DNA of 64,000 nucleotides from Megaleporinus macrocephalus (GCA_021613375.1 CM038727.1:7002942-7066941); one strand, 5' to 3'; positions 1 to 12,620 are shown, counted from the stretch's first letter. Translations and numbers: made by a program. Notes: generated from the letters alone by a model not told the origin.

Positions 1-250
1 ACAGCAATATACAGTGCACTGTTTCATACGGATGACTTTTACTTTTGCACAGCGCACGCTTACGTTGTTGCGGGGTGACGCGCAGAAGACTTGATTTGAT
101 GGCACGGATTGCAAAATAGAGAAAGAGAGAGACAATAAGGAGAGGCGAACAGAAGAGACGGGCCAGAGAAAACCATACACCGTGTCCAACGTCTACTGTA
201 AAACCGAACTAGCCGAGGGAGCCGTCACTGAATGCCAACCTGAAGAAAGA

Positions 251-385
251 CGTGGCTGAAGTTAGCCTACTATGTGAATTCCGCTTTTCCACCTTAAATG
301 ATGTTGCAGTTAGGGGCGGCAGAATGTAACTTCTATACCATTTAAGGTGGAACGAGGTATTCAAATAAGAAGCTAACTTCAGAAC
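251..385. repeat. Foldback MITE-like element, family F
   Basis: The ends are ctgaagttagc at about 251 and its exact complement gctaacttcag at 375-385. The inner arms ttccaccttaaatg and catttaaggtggaa are also complementary. The centre is unique. Related copies lie at 7157, 23116 and 30490. No coding capacity is seen. Confidence 0.6.
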
Positions 386-1064
386 GCAAGCACTTGAGCT
401 TTCCCAGTAAACTGATAGCGAGTCTGAGTTTTACAGTAACCGCTAACCAAGCACATCACCAGTGTCACCAGAAACAGTCAGTCTACACGTCCAGTCCACA
501 GAGCAGAGCGACTCACAGTAACCATAACATTTAGCTGAAATCAGTGTGATGGTAAGTTGAAATGAAGGCTAGTAAAGCGTGTATGGTAGTTGTGGTTATA
601 TGTAATTGCTAGTTAAGAAAGTAAGTCAGTGTGATGCCAGTGTTGTGTCCATAAATGATCTCAGCTTTGCTTAAGAACGTAACCACAAAATGTAAAGGCC
701 TGAACTTCATTAACATTACCGTTTCGATCACTGTCACAAACAAACACACACTCACAAAAACATAAACCCCGCACATTCTTTTTCCTCACAGTGATGCATA
801 AAATATACAGCAAACTGATTATCAGGTGGTGTTTGTAGCAGTTTGGAGCCTAAAATGCACCAGTCCAACACAGTGAGAATATTCAGTTTAGTTTGTTTTC
901 AGTAAGTGGGTCAGCAAATGTAGGACAAGTTTCAGCATAGTAACTGAGTATACAGTGAACTTATAGTATGATATATAGGTCTAGTAATACATCGTTTAAA
1001 CTGCATACATATATATATTAAAGCAATGTCCTGTTTTATCTTATATATTTACTATTGCCCTCTA

Positions 1065-1113
<49 letters not shown>

Positions 1114-2493
1114 TTTGTTAATGAACAGCAACTGAGTAATATAGTCTACATGAGAAAATATGATGATACTTGATGCAGAAATGTTGTTCTGCATGTACAA
1201 ATGCAGTATGTTGTAACATTGTTTACTTTGTTGATCTACAATTACGGTAAAATTAAATTTGTTAGTTAAATAAATATTCATTATTCTGTACATTTGTGTT
1301 TTTCTATATTTTGAAAGAGTGAGACCGGCCCTTAGGTATTTTGATATTGTCCAATCTGGCCCTGTTTGAAAAAGGTTTGGAAACCCCTGACCTACTGAAT
1401 CAGGAGATGTTTTTAAACATGATCCGTGGAAAGTGAAGTCGGCTGTGTGTATGTAGTTACTGCAGCTACAGAGGTTAGCCGTACTTATGAGTACTGATTT
1501 AGGCAAAAAGCACCTCCGTGCCACAAATAATGTCTCAATGGAGCTCTTGATGAATAGCAGGATGTTTACAGTGGTGGTCTGATGTCTTGTGTTAGAGGAT
1601 ATTGGTGGAAGATGGTGCGTCCGAGGTTGTGTGGATACTGAACACTCACGTACTGAAAAAGCTTGACTACTTTATTGGTCCAGCAGTGACCACTGTGTCT
1701 GGTCTAATATCTATTGCCTTTGTGTTGGAGGCAACTGGTCACCATCTTTCGCTGCACAAGCTAGCATTAGTTTTAGTGTTAGCTCATTAGCTCAAGGCAC
1801 CCTCTGAAACTCAGTGAATCTATGAGCTGCTAAATTGTCTTTTTTCTATAACATAAGTTCATGATGTGTGTTTTAAAACTCCTCCACATTAGCAAGTGTT
1901 GTTTTGGAGGTTAGGTCTAATATCGCAGTCACCCTGACTGAGGCAGCAGTAGGGCCAGGAAGCCTCTGGGTGGGCTTGATTGCAGCCTGGCCCACATCCC
2001 CCGTAATTTCGTCTCCTAATAACAAAGTGCCTCTCCGTGTCGATTAGATTACAGGCTGTAAAGTGAGCGTAGCCGCTTTTGCCCCCTTACTGTTTCCTCT
2101 TTTCCTCCGAACAGTGAAACAGACGAGAGGCAGTACAAAGAAGCCGAGCAGGTGTAAATTCTCTGGGTCGTGGCTGACAAGCATGTTGGGATGGCAAGCG
2201 GAACGGAGCAAGCCTTTTGCACCTTGCCTAAATCAGAGTGGCACATATCAGCACATACACTGGTGTTGGCATGCTGGAGCTGGCAGAGTGTATCTGTGTG
2301 TGATGACAGCTGGTGTGAAGTAGCACTGGGAGGTCAGACAGGGTTGAGCAGAGGCTTGTCCGGGTAGACCAGGCTAAAAGTCAGCACGTATCCATGTCCA
2401 TGCTAGAACGATGCACTTTAGAGATTCTCATGAAGGATGGTTTTAAATTGCACCTCACATCAGGCACTAGGTAAAGCAAGTGGGTAAAGCAAA
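386..2493. other. No gene recognised
   Basis: Apart from the TA tract at 1071-1111 I see only AT-rich unique sequence. The short open frames here match no family I know and show no splice structure. Confidence 0.6.
1071..1111. repeat. (TA)n microsatellite
   Basis: An uninterrupted run of TA dinucleotides about 40 bp long. Confidence 0.95.
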
Positions 2494-3344
2494 TAGGGTT
2501 GTGCGAAATTGCCAAAAAATTATATCTCGATATTTTTGGCACTTTTGTTGATAACGATAATAAACTATATTTTGCATTATTTAAAAATGTGTTTGTAAAA
2601 GTCTTATATTTTACTAGCTTGCTTTCTTTCTACAAATAAAGAAAAAAAACAGAAATAGGAGGACATTGCCAGGATATTAGTGCCTGTAGTGTTTATCCTG
2701 TACGCACCATTGTAGTTGCCATGCACAGAACAATGCGCTATAAAAGGATGATTAGCGCCGCCTTTCGTTTTTTAGATAGAATTGCACATGAACTTACGGA
2801 GTTACTAGTGGGTCAGACTACTCTTAAAATTACGAACGACTTTATGTACTACATTAGTTACGAAGGCTGTCCGGAAAAGTTTTTAATTTTAAGAATCTTC
2901 TTAAGTATGAAGTTACAAAGTACTTAGCCTTAAGAACGTTTTGGGAAACGCACCCCAGGTTAGCTGTCTATCGATCTTTAACGGCTGCTTTCTTGCAAAC
3001 TGCTTTCTTCTGAGCAACGTCAGTCTTTTTAGATTCAAACCGGCTCCACGTGAGTGAAGATGGTCCTCGCCTAGGAGTTAAATTTAAGGCGGTAGACTGC
3101 AAGGCTGGCGCTGTCTGAGTTTCTTCCTCTGGCACAGGTGTGCTTTTAGGTGTGTTGTTTAGGCAGCCATGCTAGCACACAGTATGGGCACTCTCAGTGC
3201 GCACTCGCAGCAGCCTGTACTAAAGTGCGTGGAGTTCTGACTGTTTTTTTTTTCCATCAGTAGCGCACTTGATAACGTCAGCTTGAACATTGTTAACACT
3301 GCAATTAAGGTATTAGCGTAAAAGATATATATAGCACACCCCTA
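2494..3344. mobile_element. hAT-like non-autonomous element, family D
   Basis: It begins tagggttgtgcgaaat and ends atagcacacccct a, whose complement is taggggtgtgctat, so it has imperfect terminal inverted repeats of about 13 bp. Its right half (about 3040-3344) matches, in reverse, the left part of the element at 19030, including the shared word cctaggagttaaat/cctaggagctaaat. Its left end matches the other end of that element. No target duplication is evident. It has no coding capacity and, unlike its relative, no minisatellite. Confidence 0.6.
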
Positions 3345-3489
3345 GTAGAGTATTTGAAATTCTGCCCCCGCTCAGCTCTGGGTCAGTTTTTTTGTCCGCC
3401 AAGATGATTAAACGCGACCTGCATTCACAGGATCGATATGGGTTTCATAGCCAAGTAGCCATTTATTGGCTCTCATTTGAGTTGAATTA

Positions 3490-4357
3490 ACGTGATATTA
3501 GTGATTTTGGCATTATCACCAGTGTTTGTGTCAGACAGGCTGGTTTGTGTATTTCTATAGCTACTGATACAACTGTCTTTAGAACTGCTCAGTATGGCAC
3601 AATGAAGAAAAACACATCCAATAAGCATCAGTTCTGAGTAGTTCAGTAGAGAATAGTAAGACTTGTTTGAGCTGACGGAAAGACTACGGTAACTCAAGTG
3701 ACCGCTCTGTGAGATTGTGGTGAGCTAAGAATTCACAACATGTCTAACCTTGAGGTCTACAGCAACAGACCTCCTGTCTGGTTCGACCTCTGTTAACCAA
3801 AAACGGAAAACTGAGGCTGCAGTGGTTACAGGCTCACCAAAACAGGACAAGGCAGACTACCTGGTCTGATGAAGCTTGATTTCTGGTGAGGTGGGTCAAT
3901 AGTCGGTTCAGAATTTTGCACCAAGAGTCCATGGACCCAGGCTGGTGGAGGTGGTGTAATGGTGCAAGGAATGTTTTCTCTCAACATATTGGGCCCATTA
4001 ACACCAATTAAACGTTGCTTTGATGTCACAGCCTATTCAAGTGTTGTTGCTGAGCATGTGTGTCTCTTTATGGCCTCAATTTACCATATTTTTATGGTGA
4101 CCTCCAGCATGATGATTCCAGTCATGCCACAAAGCAAAATGCATCTGGTTTCAGGAACCCTTTAGCATACTTTTGGGATGTGGTAGGACGGGAGACCTGA
4201 AAAATCGTCCGGTGTTGCATCTTTGGCATCCCAAAGAAATGTCTCCAACATCTTCTAGAATCCAGGCCACAAAGAATCAAGGCTGTTTTGAGTGTAAAGG
4301 GAGGCCCTACCCAATATTAGTATAGTGTACCTAATAATTACATTCTCATTGAGTGTA
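3490..4357 (+). pseudogene. Decayed Tc1-like transposon with transposase remnant
   Basis: The stretch follows, with many stops and indels, the layout of a widespread teleost Tc1-like transposase: helix-turn-helix part at about 3490-3590 (TTTGTGTCAGACAGGCTGG), linker at 3690-3800, then SPKQ.K..YLV..S and AYSSVVAEHVCLFMASIY in the catalytic half, and the C-terminal WDVV word near 4173. The 3' end tgtacctaataa..gagtgta matches the usual tail of that family. Two consecutive stops follow YLV. Inactive. Confidence 0.7.
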
Positions 4358-4362
4358 TCTAT

Positions 4363-4887
4363 TAGAGATGGAAAGGTTGATCGGCTATGTATTGGTATCG
4401 ATCGATGGTGTTAAACAAATGAGCTTAATTTCTGTTTTTCCAGCTAGCGTTTCATTGAAACCCCCTCCAGCCAGGTCCTTGCAATTCCTATCTGAGCAGC
4501 AACAATTTAAGGGCTTCATTTTTTTTAAAACAGGTTTCTTAAAACATTCATTTTTTTTGTTTAAAATAACCAGAGTCTGCGTTTAATGACTGCAGTTTTG
4601 ACTGCATTTATTTAATTAGTTTTTTCATTTTAAGTTAAAGGTCTTAATTTAATGATTGTATTGGGGATGGGGGACTTTGTTTATTTACTGCTAATTTTGT
4701 TAAAAATATTATGCTGTTTCACATGAGCTCGTTAAAAATGGTGATAAACCAGTTTAGACCATGTTTTATGACTTGCTTGCACTAATAACTACATGTAGCC
4801 CTGTCGCGGCATATAGCCCCGCCCTTGATCGAGTCAGCTATCGGCCGATCGCGCTCAAAGGTGATCGCGATAAAAATCGGCCTCATG
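4363..4887. mobile_element. hAT-like non-autonomous element, family A, with target duplication
   Basis: It starts tagagatggaaaggttgatc and carries the family A internal words (gttaaacaaatgagctta, ccatgttttatgacttgc, tatcggccgatcgcg). GTATCTAT stands immediately before the start (4355-4362) and again at 4888-4895, an exact 8-bp duplication. The right terminal repeat is missing, probably through a small end deletion. It lies 5 bp after the Tc1 remnant. Confidence 0.7.
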
Positions 4888-5525
4888 GTATCTATATATG
4901 TATATTTTCAAACGCTTGGCATTTTAGACTCACGGCCAGCTGCTTTAAGATTAAAGTTTATTTATATAGCACTTTTTACAACAGATGATGTCACAAAGCA
5001 GGTTTACAGAAAATATGTGTCCAACCCCCTTAAGCAAGCCAGGGGCAGCAGACTCTATAGGAACCAGACTCATAAAGGGGAACCCATCCTCCTCTGGTAG
5101 GCACCGACAAGCAAAAGATGTACAAATGTAACTAGAAATGTGCAGCTTAGGTAGTGCAATAACCAAGGGATGAATAAACCACAAGTAGAGAAGTGCAGCT
5201 CAGTGTGTTTGGGGATCTGAAGTTCAGTAGTCCTGCACTGTCCTATTCATTTTCTATGGGAAAAAAATCCAGAAATATGTTGTTTTCCGGAATCTGTGCA
5301 TCCGATCAAAAAGTTGTATACTACTCTGAATCACACAATTAGACCGGGCAGTCTGGAGTCAGAACAGGGTCAATATTTAGAAAACGGTGAGACGAGTTAG
5401 ACGGCAAAGATTTGGCAGAAAGCAAAAAACTAATAACAATATAGTTGAGCATTGCAAAGCGCAACCATAATAATAATTATTTTACTCTAGAACCTCCCTT
5501 CCTATATAGCTTTCAAGCTTTATAT
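4888..5525. other. No gene recognised
   Basis: Unique AT-rich sequence. Nothing supports coding or RNA genes here. Confidence 0.55.
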
Positions 5526-5925
5526 TAGGGCTGTGTATTGGCAAGAACCTGGTGATACAATATGTATCATGATACAGTGGTCACGATTCAGTATGTATTA
5601 CGATATACTGCAATACTGCAAGCAACGTGATATTGTGATTTTTCAAATCCTACTATTAAAACACACCACAATATGAACAGGTTTGCAAATGCTTACAATA
5701 GCCTTGCATCCTTGTGCTGCTTGTTAATGTTGGAGTGGAGCTGAAAATGGATTACAACACTGCCATCTAGTGGTCAGAGGTTTAAACACAACACAGTGAT
5801 TCACTGTCTGCCAGGAATCAGTGTATCAATACTGTGTTTTTGAGAATCGATACAGTGTCACCAAACATAATATCCCCATATTCAATATTTCTATATTTTC
5901 TTACACTATTACCCTTCTTACCCTT
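5526..5925. mobile_element. hAT-like non-autonomous element, family B
   Basis: It starts tagggctgtgtattggcaag and contains the family B core: tactattaaaacacaccaca, gcttgttaatgttggagtgg and ctgccatctagtggtcagag. The right end runs into ttttcttacactattac, near the expected cttacaccccta end. The right border is approximate and the target duplication is uncertain. Confidence 0.65.
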
Positions 5926-6137
5926 TTATATATATACATGACAACTTGTGGCGCTACAGCTTCTTTTCCCAGACTCTTTTTTAACTTTCCCACCCAACAT
6001 ATTACAAATGTTGTGAATAAAAAGAAAAACCGAACCACAGTTATGACACTGCTATCTGCAAGTAGGCCGTTGAAGTTTGGACAAAGCTGATGAAGTGCTT
6101 GGGGGAAGCCCTGCCAATTAGGGGAATGAATTAGAGG

Positions 6138-6138
<1 letters not shown>

Positions 6139-6172
<34 letters not shown>
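6139..6172. repeat. (TG)n microsatellite
   Basis: A TG dinucleotide run of about 17 units. Confidence 0.95.
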
Positions 6173-6173
<1 letters not shown>

Positions 6174-6338
6174 TGAGTGTGGTGTTGGAAGAAGGGGGGT
6201 TCTCAACAGATAGCCGTTGTCATTCTTAGAAGAGAGAGCCCTGGAGAGGTGGGGTTGCGATGTGCTGAGGAGGTTGTGGTTTGCCTGTCATGACTGAGTC
6301 TTGTCCTCATTGTAAGGCACTCTCTCTCTTCTCACTGT

Positions 6339-6365
<27 letters not shown>
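6339..6365. repeat. Poly(A) tract
   Basis: A run of 27 A residues. No retroelement body could be assigned to it on either side. Confidence 0.9.
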
Positions 6366-6369
<4 letters not shown>

Positions 6370-7156
6370 CCGTTTAACTCCTTCATTGATATTGTACATG
6401 TGCCACACATCAGATGACACTTTCTTGCCAGTTTCTTCGAAAAGGAGTCCAAGAAAGGGTCATCAGGCAGTTATCTGTCAGCATCCGTTAAGCTTTTGTG
6501 GAAAACATTTGCATTTTTATTGTTATTCACAAGTCGTCACTGTCGCTGTGATCGTTTAAGGCATTAGTAGAACAGAAAGATATATAGAATTGGGCCTGTC
6601 ATTATCAATTACATTAGTAATTGAGTAATCAACCAATTATTTTCATGCCTAATTGAGTTTTTTAAAAAGGCTGCTCTAAAACTCACCTAAATCTGGACCT
6701 ACTTAAGAGAAAGAGGGGAAAACCCAATAAACCTTTCAGTAATTTATTTATGTAGAAGGCGCCACAGTAAACATCAAGGCCTGTCAGTGTTCGTGCTATT
6801 AAACAGACCTATGCTACGTACAATTCTGAGCTGCCAGTGAGCTGAAACTACCCAAAGTTTACAAATTAAGGTTATAGGTCTGTGCCTGAAAGAAAATCCA
6901 GTTTAAAGCCCTTTTTGAGCAGTATTGGTTTTACCTGTTGAGGTCTGGTACTGTTATAGTTGTGTATAGTTGTGGCTTATTTAACTTAAGACAGAAAATG
7001 AACTGCATTGTGAGAGTAGCTTTCACAATTTTATTTTCCTTCACCTTGTAGTTCTGCCAAATTTCTTGTCATGGACTCTAGGATTAAGGTTCAAGTAGAT
7101 GGGATGAACTGATAGCCTCATCCTCAGGTCACAACAAGAAAATAAAGGCGGGCAAA
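6366..7156. other. No gene recognised
   Basis: AT-rich sequence. A short stretch near 6595 (gggcctgtcattatcaatta) resembles the end of a hAT-like element but no second end was found. Confidence 0.5.
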
Positions 7157-7285
7157 GCCGAAGTCAGTTTCTCATTCGTCAGCTACTTGTTCAGATTTTC
7201 TCATTCCGCCTTAAATGGCGCAGCAGTTATTATAACACTTCAACACTTCCATTTAAAGTGGAACGGGGAAAATTTGAACTTAAGT
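7157..7285. repeat. Foldback MITE-like element, family F
   Basis: The arms ttccgccttaaatggcg and ccatttaaagtggaacg face each other about 40 bp apart, as in the copy at 251. The outer arms are more decayed. Confidence 0.5.
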
Positions 7286-9283
7286 TTAACAAATTATAGG
7301 AGATAATGTACTCTGGAATTATGACTTAGCAAATTCATACTGAATTAAAACCATGTCTGTAGATAATACTATTCCCACTCGAGTAGGGCTTTAGTGAGGT
7401 TCTCTCTTCTTCAGTGTGGGAAAGTAGTGCAGTTTGCCATCACAGGTGACAGTACTTTGCACAAATGATGTACAAGGACAGGCACATATATGAAAGAAGA
7501 TCCCAGGTTTTTCTCTGCTAAGCCTACAATATCAACACTAATACAATTTGAAATGTTTGGACTAATGGCGAATGGTCTGTTTGTATACAGCATTTTGATC
7601 AAATGTACATTTTTTTAGGTATAATTATTGTTAATTGAATTTTTTTTGCTCTTAGTTAATAGATGATAAGCTAGCGCGTTAACATTTTCGCCCTATTCTG
7701 ATGTTCTGATGGATGTTTTAGCTGACTGCAGGCAAATGAGATTTGTGATTGTTGCCACTGTTATTTATTCAGTTATCAGATCGGATTTGTGTGTCCAGAC
7801 ATCAGCAACTTGTCTTCATGGGTGGTTGCAGCAGTAACACCGTAGCTTTGCTGGTGTCAAGGCTTTCAAGAGCACATGCAGGGGAGATGGAGGTGAATCA
7901 TCTCACCCTCTAATCGCAGATCATCGCATTCCATTACATTCAGTTTCTCTTTGACCCGTCTGTAAAAATTCAATTGGAATCGCACTTCAAATCACCTCTA
8001 AATGTGATTCATGTGTTTTTTTGCTGTCCAGACAATCAAAACTTGACCAGGATACAATTTCGATATCGTTGCTGTCCAATGCAAAATCAACACAGTATCT
8101 CCAAAATCGGAACTTTAGAGGAGAAGTCAAAAACAGTCTTTACTTTCATTGCAAGTCAGTGGAACCAGAAATTTTTTCAAGTGATTTTGAAGCATTCATC
8201 ATGGAAATTGTACACAATGTCAACGGCAGCTGTCGCGTCCAAACGATGTAGAAAAATTAAAATCAACATAAATGGTTATGCTGGTTTTTCATTGGACAGC
8301 GACGATATGCCAAAACATAGCTTTGGACTGACTGTTTAAACAAAAAAATCCATAACAACCACCTGAGATGGTTAAGCTTAACTGCAAATGGTGTGTGAGC
8401 ACAGGAGCCGTAGGCATGCAGAGTGACTGGCTGAGGGAAAGACTGGTGGTCTGTATGTCCACCATGAACACAAAATGTATAGCTAGAAGTGCCCTGTCTG
8501 CTTCCTGACTGTTTTAGCCAGTGCTGGGCAGCGGGTCTTTCATGCCACAGCACTAAAATCTTTTTTTTGGCATTTCTTCTCGTAGAAGAAAAATGAAGTG
8601 ACGATTTCTGTCCGGTCAATATAGAATATAATTAACTACGTGATTAATAATTTAATTTGAATGCCTATCTAATGTATAACAAATGGACAACGATAACTGT
8701 AGACTGGAAAGAGTTAAACGAAGAATGTATGAGGGGGACCAAGTGTGACATGTAGAAACAGAATGTGGGTGTGAGAGAGATGCGTGTGAGTGTGTGTAAG
8801 TGTAATATTAGTATTAGGGGGCAGTTGTGGAGGTGTAAACTGCACCCGCGGCTGTGTGCTGACTAGGCCGCCACCGTGAGGGGCCCCGGCCCCCACCACA
8901 TCCTCCACCGGCCCTGCTGTCTCCTCTCACTTTCGGCCCGACCAACCCTCACTCTGCGCAGTGGCTTGGAGGCGGCTTGTCTTACTCGCTATCGAGAGGA
9001 AGAGAGCGCAACAAGGCCAAGATAATACTGTACTGCGACAACGCAAAGCTTAACATACTTAAACTAGAATGAAGTGATGTTATCATTCTGCTTTGTGACT
9101 GGAGGTGGCAGTTACAAAGCACGAAAGAAAATAGATTTGTTTGCGTAAACTGTGTTCACAATGCTCAAAGCGTCTGATTTCCTACATTTATGAAGGCCAG
9201 ACAATTTCAAAATGATGGTTCGTGATGTTTGCGTGATGCCCCATGGCAGGGCACAAGCTTCAATTACCTGTTAGCTGCAGTAC
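7286..9283. other. No gene recognised outside the inverted-repeat element
   Basis: Other than the inverted repeat at 8063-8308, this holds unique sequence and short TG-rich patches (8760-8800). A GC-rich patch at 8840-8960 is too short to call a CpG island. Confidence 0.5.
8063..8308. repeat. Element with 19-bp inverted repeats
   Basis: The sequence atatcgttgctgtccaatg at 8063-8081 and cattggacagcgacgatat at 8290-8308 are complementary at 18 of 19 positions and enclose 208 bp. No open frame inside resembles a transposase. The family is unknown to me; a decayed non-autonomous DNA element is likely. Confidence 0.5.
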
Positions 9284-9385
9284 TAAATGACCTGGGTCAC
9301 AAAGCCACGACCTTCCCGCAAGCTCTGCCGCATTCTGTAGGCCACCTGTCTCACGCTTCGAACAAATGCTATGATATATTAAAAA
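9284..9385. mobile_element. Fragment of hAT-like family C
   Basis: The sequence ccttcccgcaagctctg and its flanks match 31265-31350 inside the complete family C element. Confidence 0.55.
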
Positions 9386-9544
9386 AATATATAAAAATGT
9401 AATATTTTATTACGTCATAGTATGCGGCTCCCGACATGTAGGCTGTCTCAATTGTTAGATACCTCAAACATGCTGTCTACTGAGGCGCCTTATTTTGGCC
9501 TGATTGTAAGGAAGCATCAGACTGTTCCTCGTTCTGGAACTGTG

Positions 9545-9768
9545 TGGCAAATAAACAGATTTGCCAGTGCCTATAATAGCATTGCGTCCTTGTGCTGCTT
9601 GTTAATGTTGGAGTGGAGCTGAAAATAGATTACAACACTGCCATCTAGTGGTCAGAGGTTTAAACACAACACAATGATTCACTGTCTGCCAGAAATCTGT
9701 GTATTAATACCGTGTTTTTGAGAATCGATAGTGATGTATTTGATATTTACATATTTTCTTACACCCCT
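9545..9768. mobile_element. Right part of a hAT-like family B element
   Basis: It holds gcttgttaatgttggagtgg, ctgccatctagtggtcagag and a right end ttttcttacacccctact. The left end with tagggctgtg is missing, so this copy is truncated. Confidence 0.65.
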
Positions 9769-10189
9769 ACTTACTTGTTTGTTACCTTGTGGCTTACCCT
9801 TTTAGTTATGCTGTATGCAGGCATCGCTGCTGCACTCTGTTATCTGTAATACTGTAAGCCCCTTCTAACAGAAATGTCTGTGTTTCTCTGCCAAGCTGAA
9901 CAAGTTCCCATCCTGTGCGGTCTAATGATGTTGCTTCATATACCGTGACCTGTTGTCCTTGTTTGCCTTCATTCTGACCCGTTTACCCACCATGAAGCTT
10001 CCTGCTGTCTAATGCTATGTGGAAAGCTTCACCTGTATGCCGCTGGCCCCTAAGAAGATCCTGCTTATTTAATCACACACATTTCCAATCTTGCTTCGCT
10101 AAATAATCAGACATGTCTTCTCTCCTGCCTCACAAAACACTGAGCTTATGTTTTTACTAGATCTTCACTTACAACAATAGTTATTGGTG
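9769..10189. other. No gene recognised
   Basis: Unique sequence with no coding, RNA or repeat signal that I can name. Confidence 0.5.
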
Positions 10190-10345
10190 TCACTAGAACA
10201 GTGAAGCTTCTTTTGAGTCTTGGTTCCTCTCAAGGTTTCTTCTCTTACTCCTGGAAAGTTTTTCCTTGCCACTGTCACCCCTGGCTCGCTCATTGCGGGC
10301 TTGGACCCTGATATTCTTGAAAGCTGCTTTCAAGTATTTGATTAC
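10190..10345 (+). repeat. Common teleost dispersed repeat
   Basis: The words ctcaaggtttcttct, agtttttccttgccactgtc and ctcattgcgggcttggaccc match, from memory, a tail that recurs very often in otophysan fish DNA. The family name is uncertain. The open frame through it is not a gene. Confidence 0.5.
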
Positions 10346-10630
10346 ATTTTAGCTTTACAGTGCCCTGCATGCACATCACCGCCATGCAAATACGTCGATT
10401 TTTATGTCTATGTTTTACTAACAACAAATCTTTCCAGAAAGAAGCACAAGTCTGCTTTTTGGTCATCACCTGATGTTTTTGCCAAATGCTTCTTGCAATA
10501 TATACTGCAATGCAGCTTGAAATGCTTCAAATGTGTGTCCTTTTTCCACCATCACCGTAAACAATTCTGATTCACATCAAACCTCTCTAAATGACTGTGT
10601 TTACTGTGTTTTGTTTTAAATGACTGTATT

Positions 10631-11095
10631 AGCGCCAGCAAATCATGAAACATGGTCTAAACTGGTTTATTACCATTTTTAACAAGCTCATGTGAAACAG
10701 CATAATATTTTTTAACAAAATTAGCAGTAAATAAACAAAGTAAATCATACATATAACGCCAATACTGCAATTATTAAATTTAGACCCTTAATTTAAAACT
10801 AAAAAAAGCTAATTAAATAAATGCAGTCAAAACTGCAGTCATTAAACGCAGACTCTGGTTATTTTAAACAAAAACCTGTAATCATTAAATGTAGATCTTG
10901 AATTGCTGCTGCTGTTCTGTTATTACCGGTCAGATCTGGTCTGCACATTTTTCTGGGTTATTAGTTTTGTAATAGCTGCGCATGCTAGCTCTGCTGTTTG
11001 CTAATACTCACTGTATTTAGCCGCGAGTGTACTCTAAAAACCGTATCATATTAGTTGTGTTAAATGTCTTTGTCTTGGTTCCCCAACGAGACGTA
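10631..11095 (-). mobile_element. Longer variant of hAT-like family A, ends missing
   Basis: Between 10640 and 10910 it runs parallel to the element at 14089 (aatcatgaaacatggtc, catgtgaaacagcataat). Its remainder (gcatgctagctctgctgt) matches, in reverse, 26460-26510. It therefore seems to hold internal sequence that the short copies lost. Neither terminal repeat is present. Confidence 0.5.
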
Positions 11096-11530
11096 AATAG
11101 AGTAAGTAAATAGTAAATAGAGAGAAGTAAATAGAGGGGAGGTCACTAGGGTGGAGGCCACTTACCCTGCTCTCTGACACAGTGACATGCATGAACATAT
11201 CCCCCTCCCCTCCTTCCAAAGGAGGGCAATGAATACTTTTTTTATTTTTAAGAATCAGAGAGTTAATATAGTATGTGCCACTAACCCAATCCCACTGGTA
11301 CAGTGTAAATGCACTATAAGCCAATATCAAAAGCACTCGCACATCTCTCTCCAAAAGCTTTAGGCTGTTTTTGTTGTATTGAAAAGTAGCATTAGAGTGC
11401 TTTAAGGTTAGTGTTGGTTTTAGTCTAACACTGTATGGTCTGCTTGAACTGAACTAAGCTAAAATTGTTGATTGACGCTAATAATCCTGTTATTAAACAG
11501 GCCTTGGGATAGCAAAGACTTGGAAACGAT

Positions 11531-12181
11531 TAGGGGTGTAAGAAAATATCAAAATATCTAATATCGGGATATTATGTTTCGTGATGGGTGCAGTTTACCG
11601 GGATTAACTGACAGTATAGGAGTTGTTTACTGTGATTGACTGGCAGTGTAGGTGGAGTTTACTGTGATTAACTGACAGTATAGGAGTTGTTTACTGTGAT
11701 TAACTGACAGTATAGGAGGAGTGTACTGGGATTGACTGGCGGTGTAGGAGGAGTTTACTGTGATTGACTGGTGGTGTAGAAGGAAGTTTACTGGGATTGA
11801 CTGGTGGTGTAGGAGGAGTTTACTAGGATTGACTGGCGGTATAGGAGGAGTTTCGTAATACTGTGTTAATTCTCAAAAACACAGTATTGATACATGGATT
11901 CCTGGCAGACAGTAAATCATTGTTTGCTGTGTTTAAACCTCTGACCACTAGATGGCAGTGTTGTAATCCATTTTTAGCTTAACTCCAACATTAACAAGCA
12001 GCACAAGGGTGCAATGCTATTGTAAGCATTGAAAAATCTATTCATATAATGGTGTGTTTTAATAGTAGGATTTGAAAAATGGCAGTATATTACTTGCTTG
12101 CAATATCACAGTATATTGAATCTTGACCGCTATATCACAATATGTATTGTATCGCCAGGTTCTCACCAATACACAGCCCCA
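11531..12181 (-). mobile_element. hAT-like family B element with target duplication and an internal minisatellite
   Basis: It starts taggggtgtaagaaaatatc and ends caatacacagcccca. GAAACGAT at 11523-11530 and GAAATGAT at 12182-12189 agree at 7 of 8 bases, a slightly worn 8-bp duplication. The body is about 270 bp longer than the copy at 53912 because a 32-bp minisatellite sits within it at 11585-11852. Confidence 0.75.
11585..11852. repeat. 32-bp minisatellite, first array (about 8 units)
   Basis: The units run gattgactggcagtgtagga then ggagtttactgt, with substitutions and one-base indels. It lies wholly inside the family B element. The same unit makes the larger array at 13157. Confidence 0.9.
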
Positions 12182-12189
12182 GAAATGAT

Positions 12190-12620
12190 AAGAAGCCGTT
12201 TCCATTTTTATCCTTCCTTATGCTCACACAATATAGTCATTTCATGGGTAAGTCCATTGGGAAACTGAATGGACATTTAGATGAAGGCTTTGGGGACTAA
12301 ACTTCTAAAAAGGCCAGAATGTAGAATATTGTCATAAGATGGCATACAGTCTTGTGAAAACTTCCTTGACCAGAGTGAATAAGCACTGAGCAAGGCCACA
12401 TCATTCTTCTTTGCATTTTGAGAGAAGCAACAGTTGGTGGTTGACCATGCTTTTAACATGCAATAGTACACCCCTCTTAAACTGAGTGTGCATTACTTTT
12501 ATATCTAGCTGAATACTTTGTTCCTCTTTCTCTACCATGTCTGACTCAATGAAAGACCACTTAAACACATGACACATTCAAGAAAACCTCAACGAATCTA
12601 AAGGGAAAACCCAGAAAGAT
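12190..12620. other. No gene recognised
   Basis: Unique AT-rich sequence. Nothing beyond short chance open frames is seen. Confidence 0.5.

Noticed and set aside
1..556. Possible 5' exon ending at a gtaagttg donor near 555
   Set aside because: A donor-like word alone is weak, and a foldback element occupies 251-385 of the supposed exon. No partner exon was found.
10220..10570. A 116-residue plus-strand frame starting MVPLKVSS
   Set aside because: It runs through a common teleost dispersed repeat and then AT-rich sequence, so it is not a gene.
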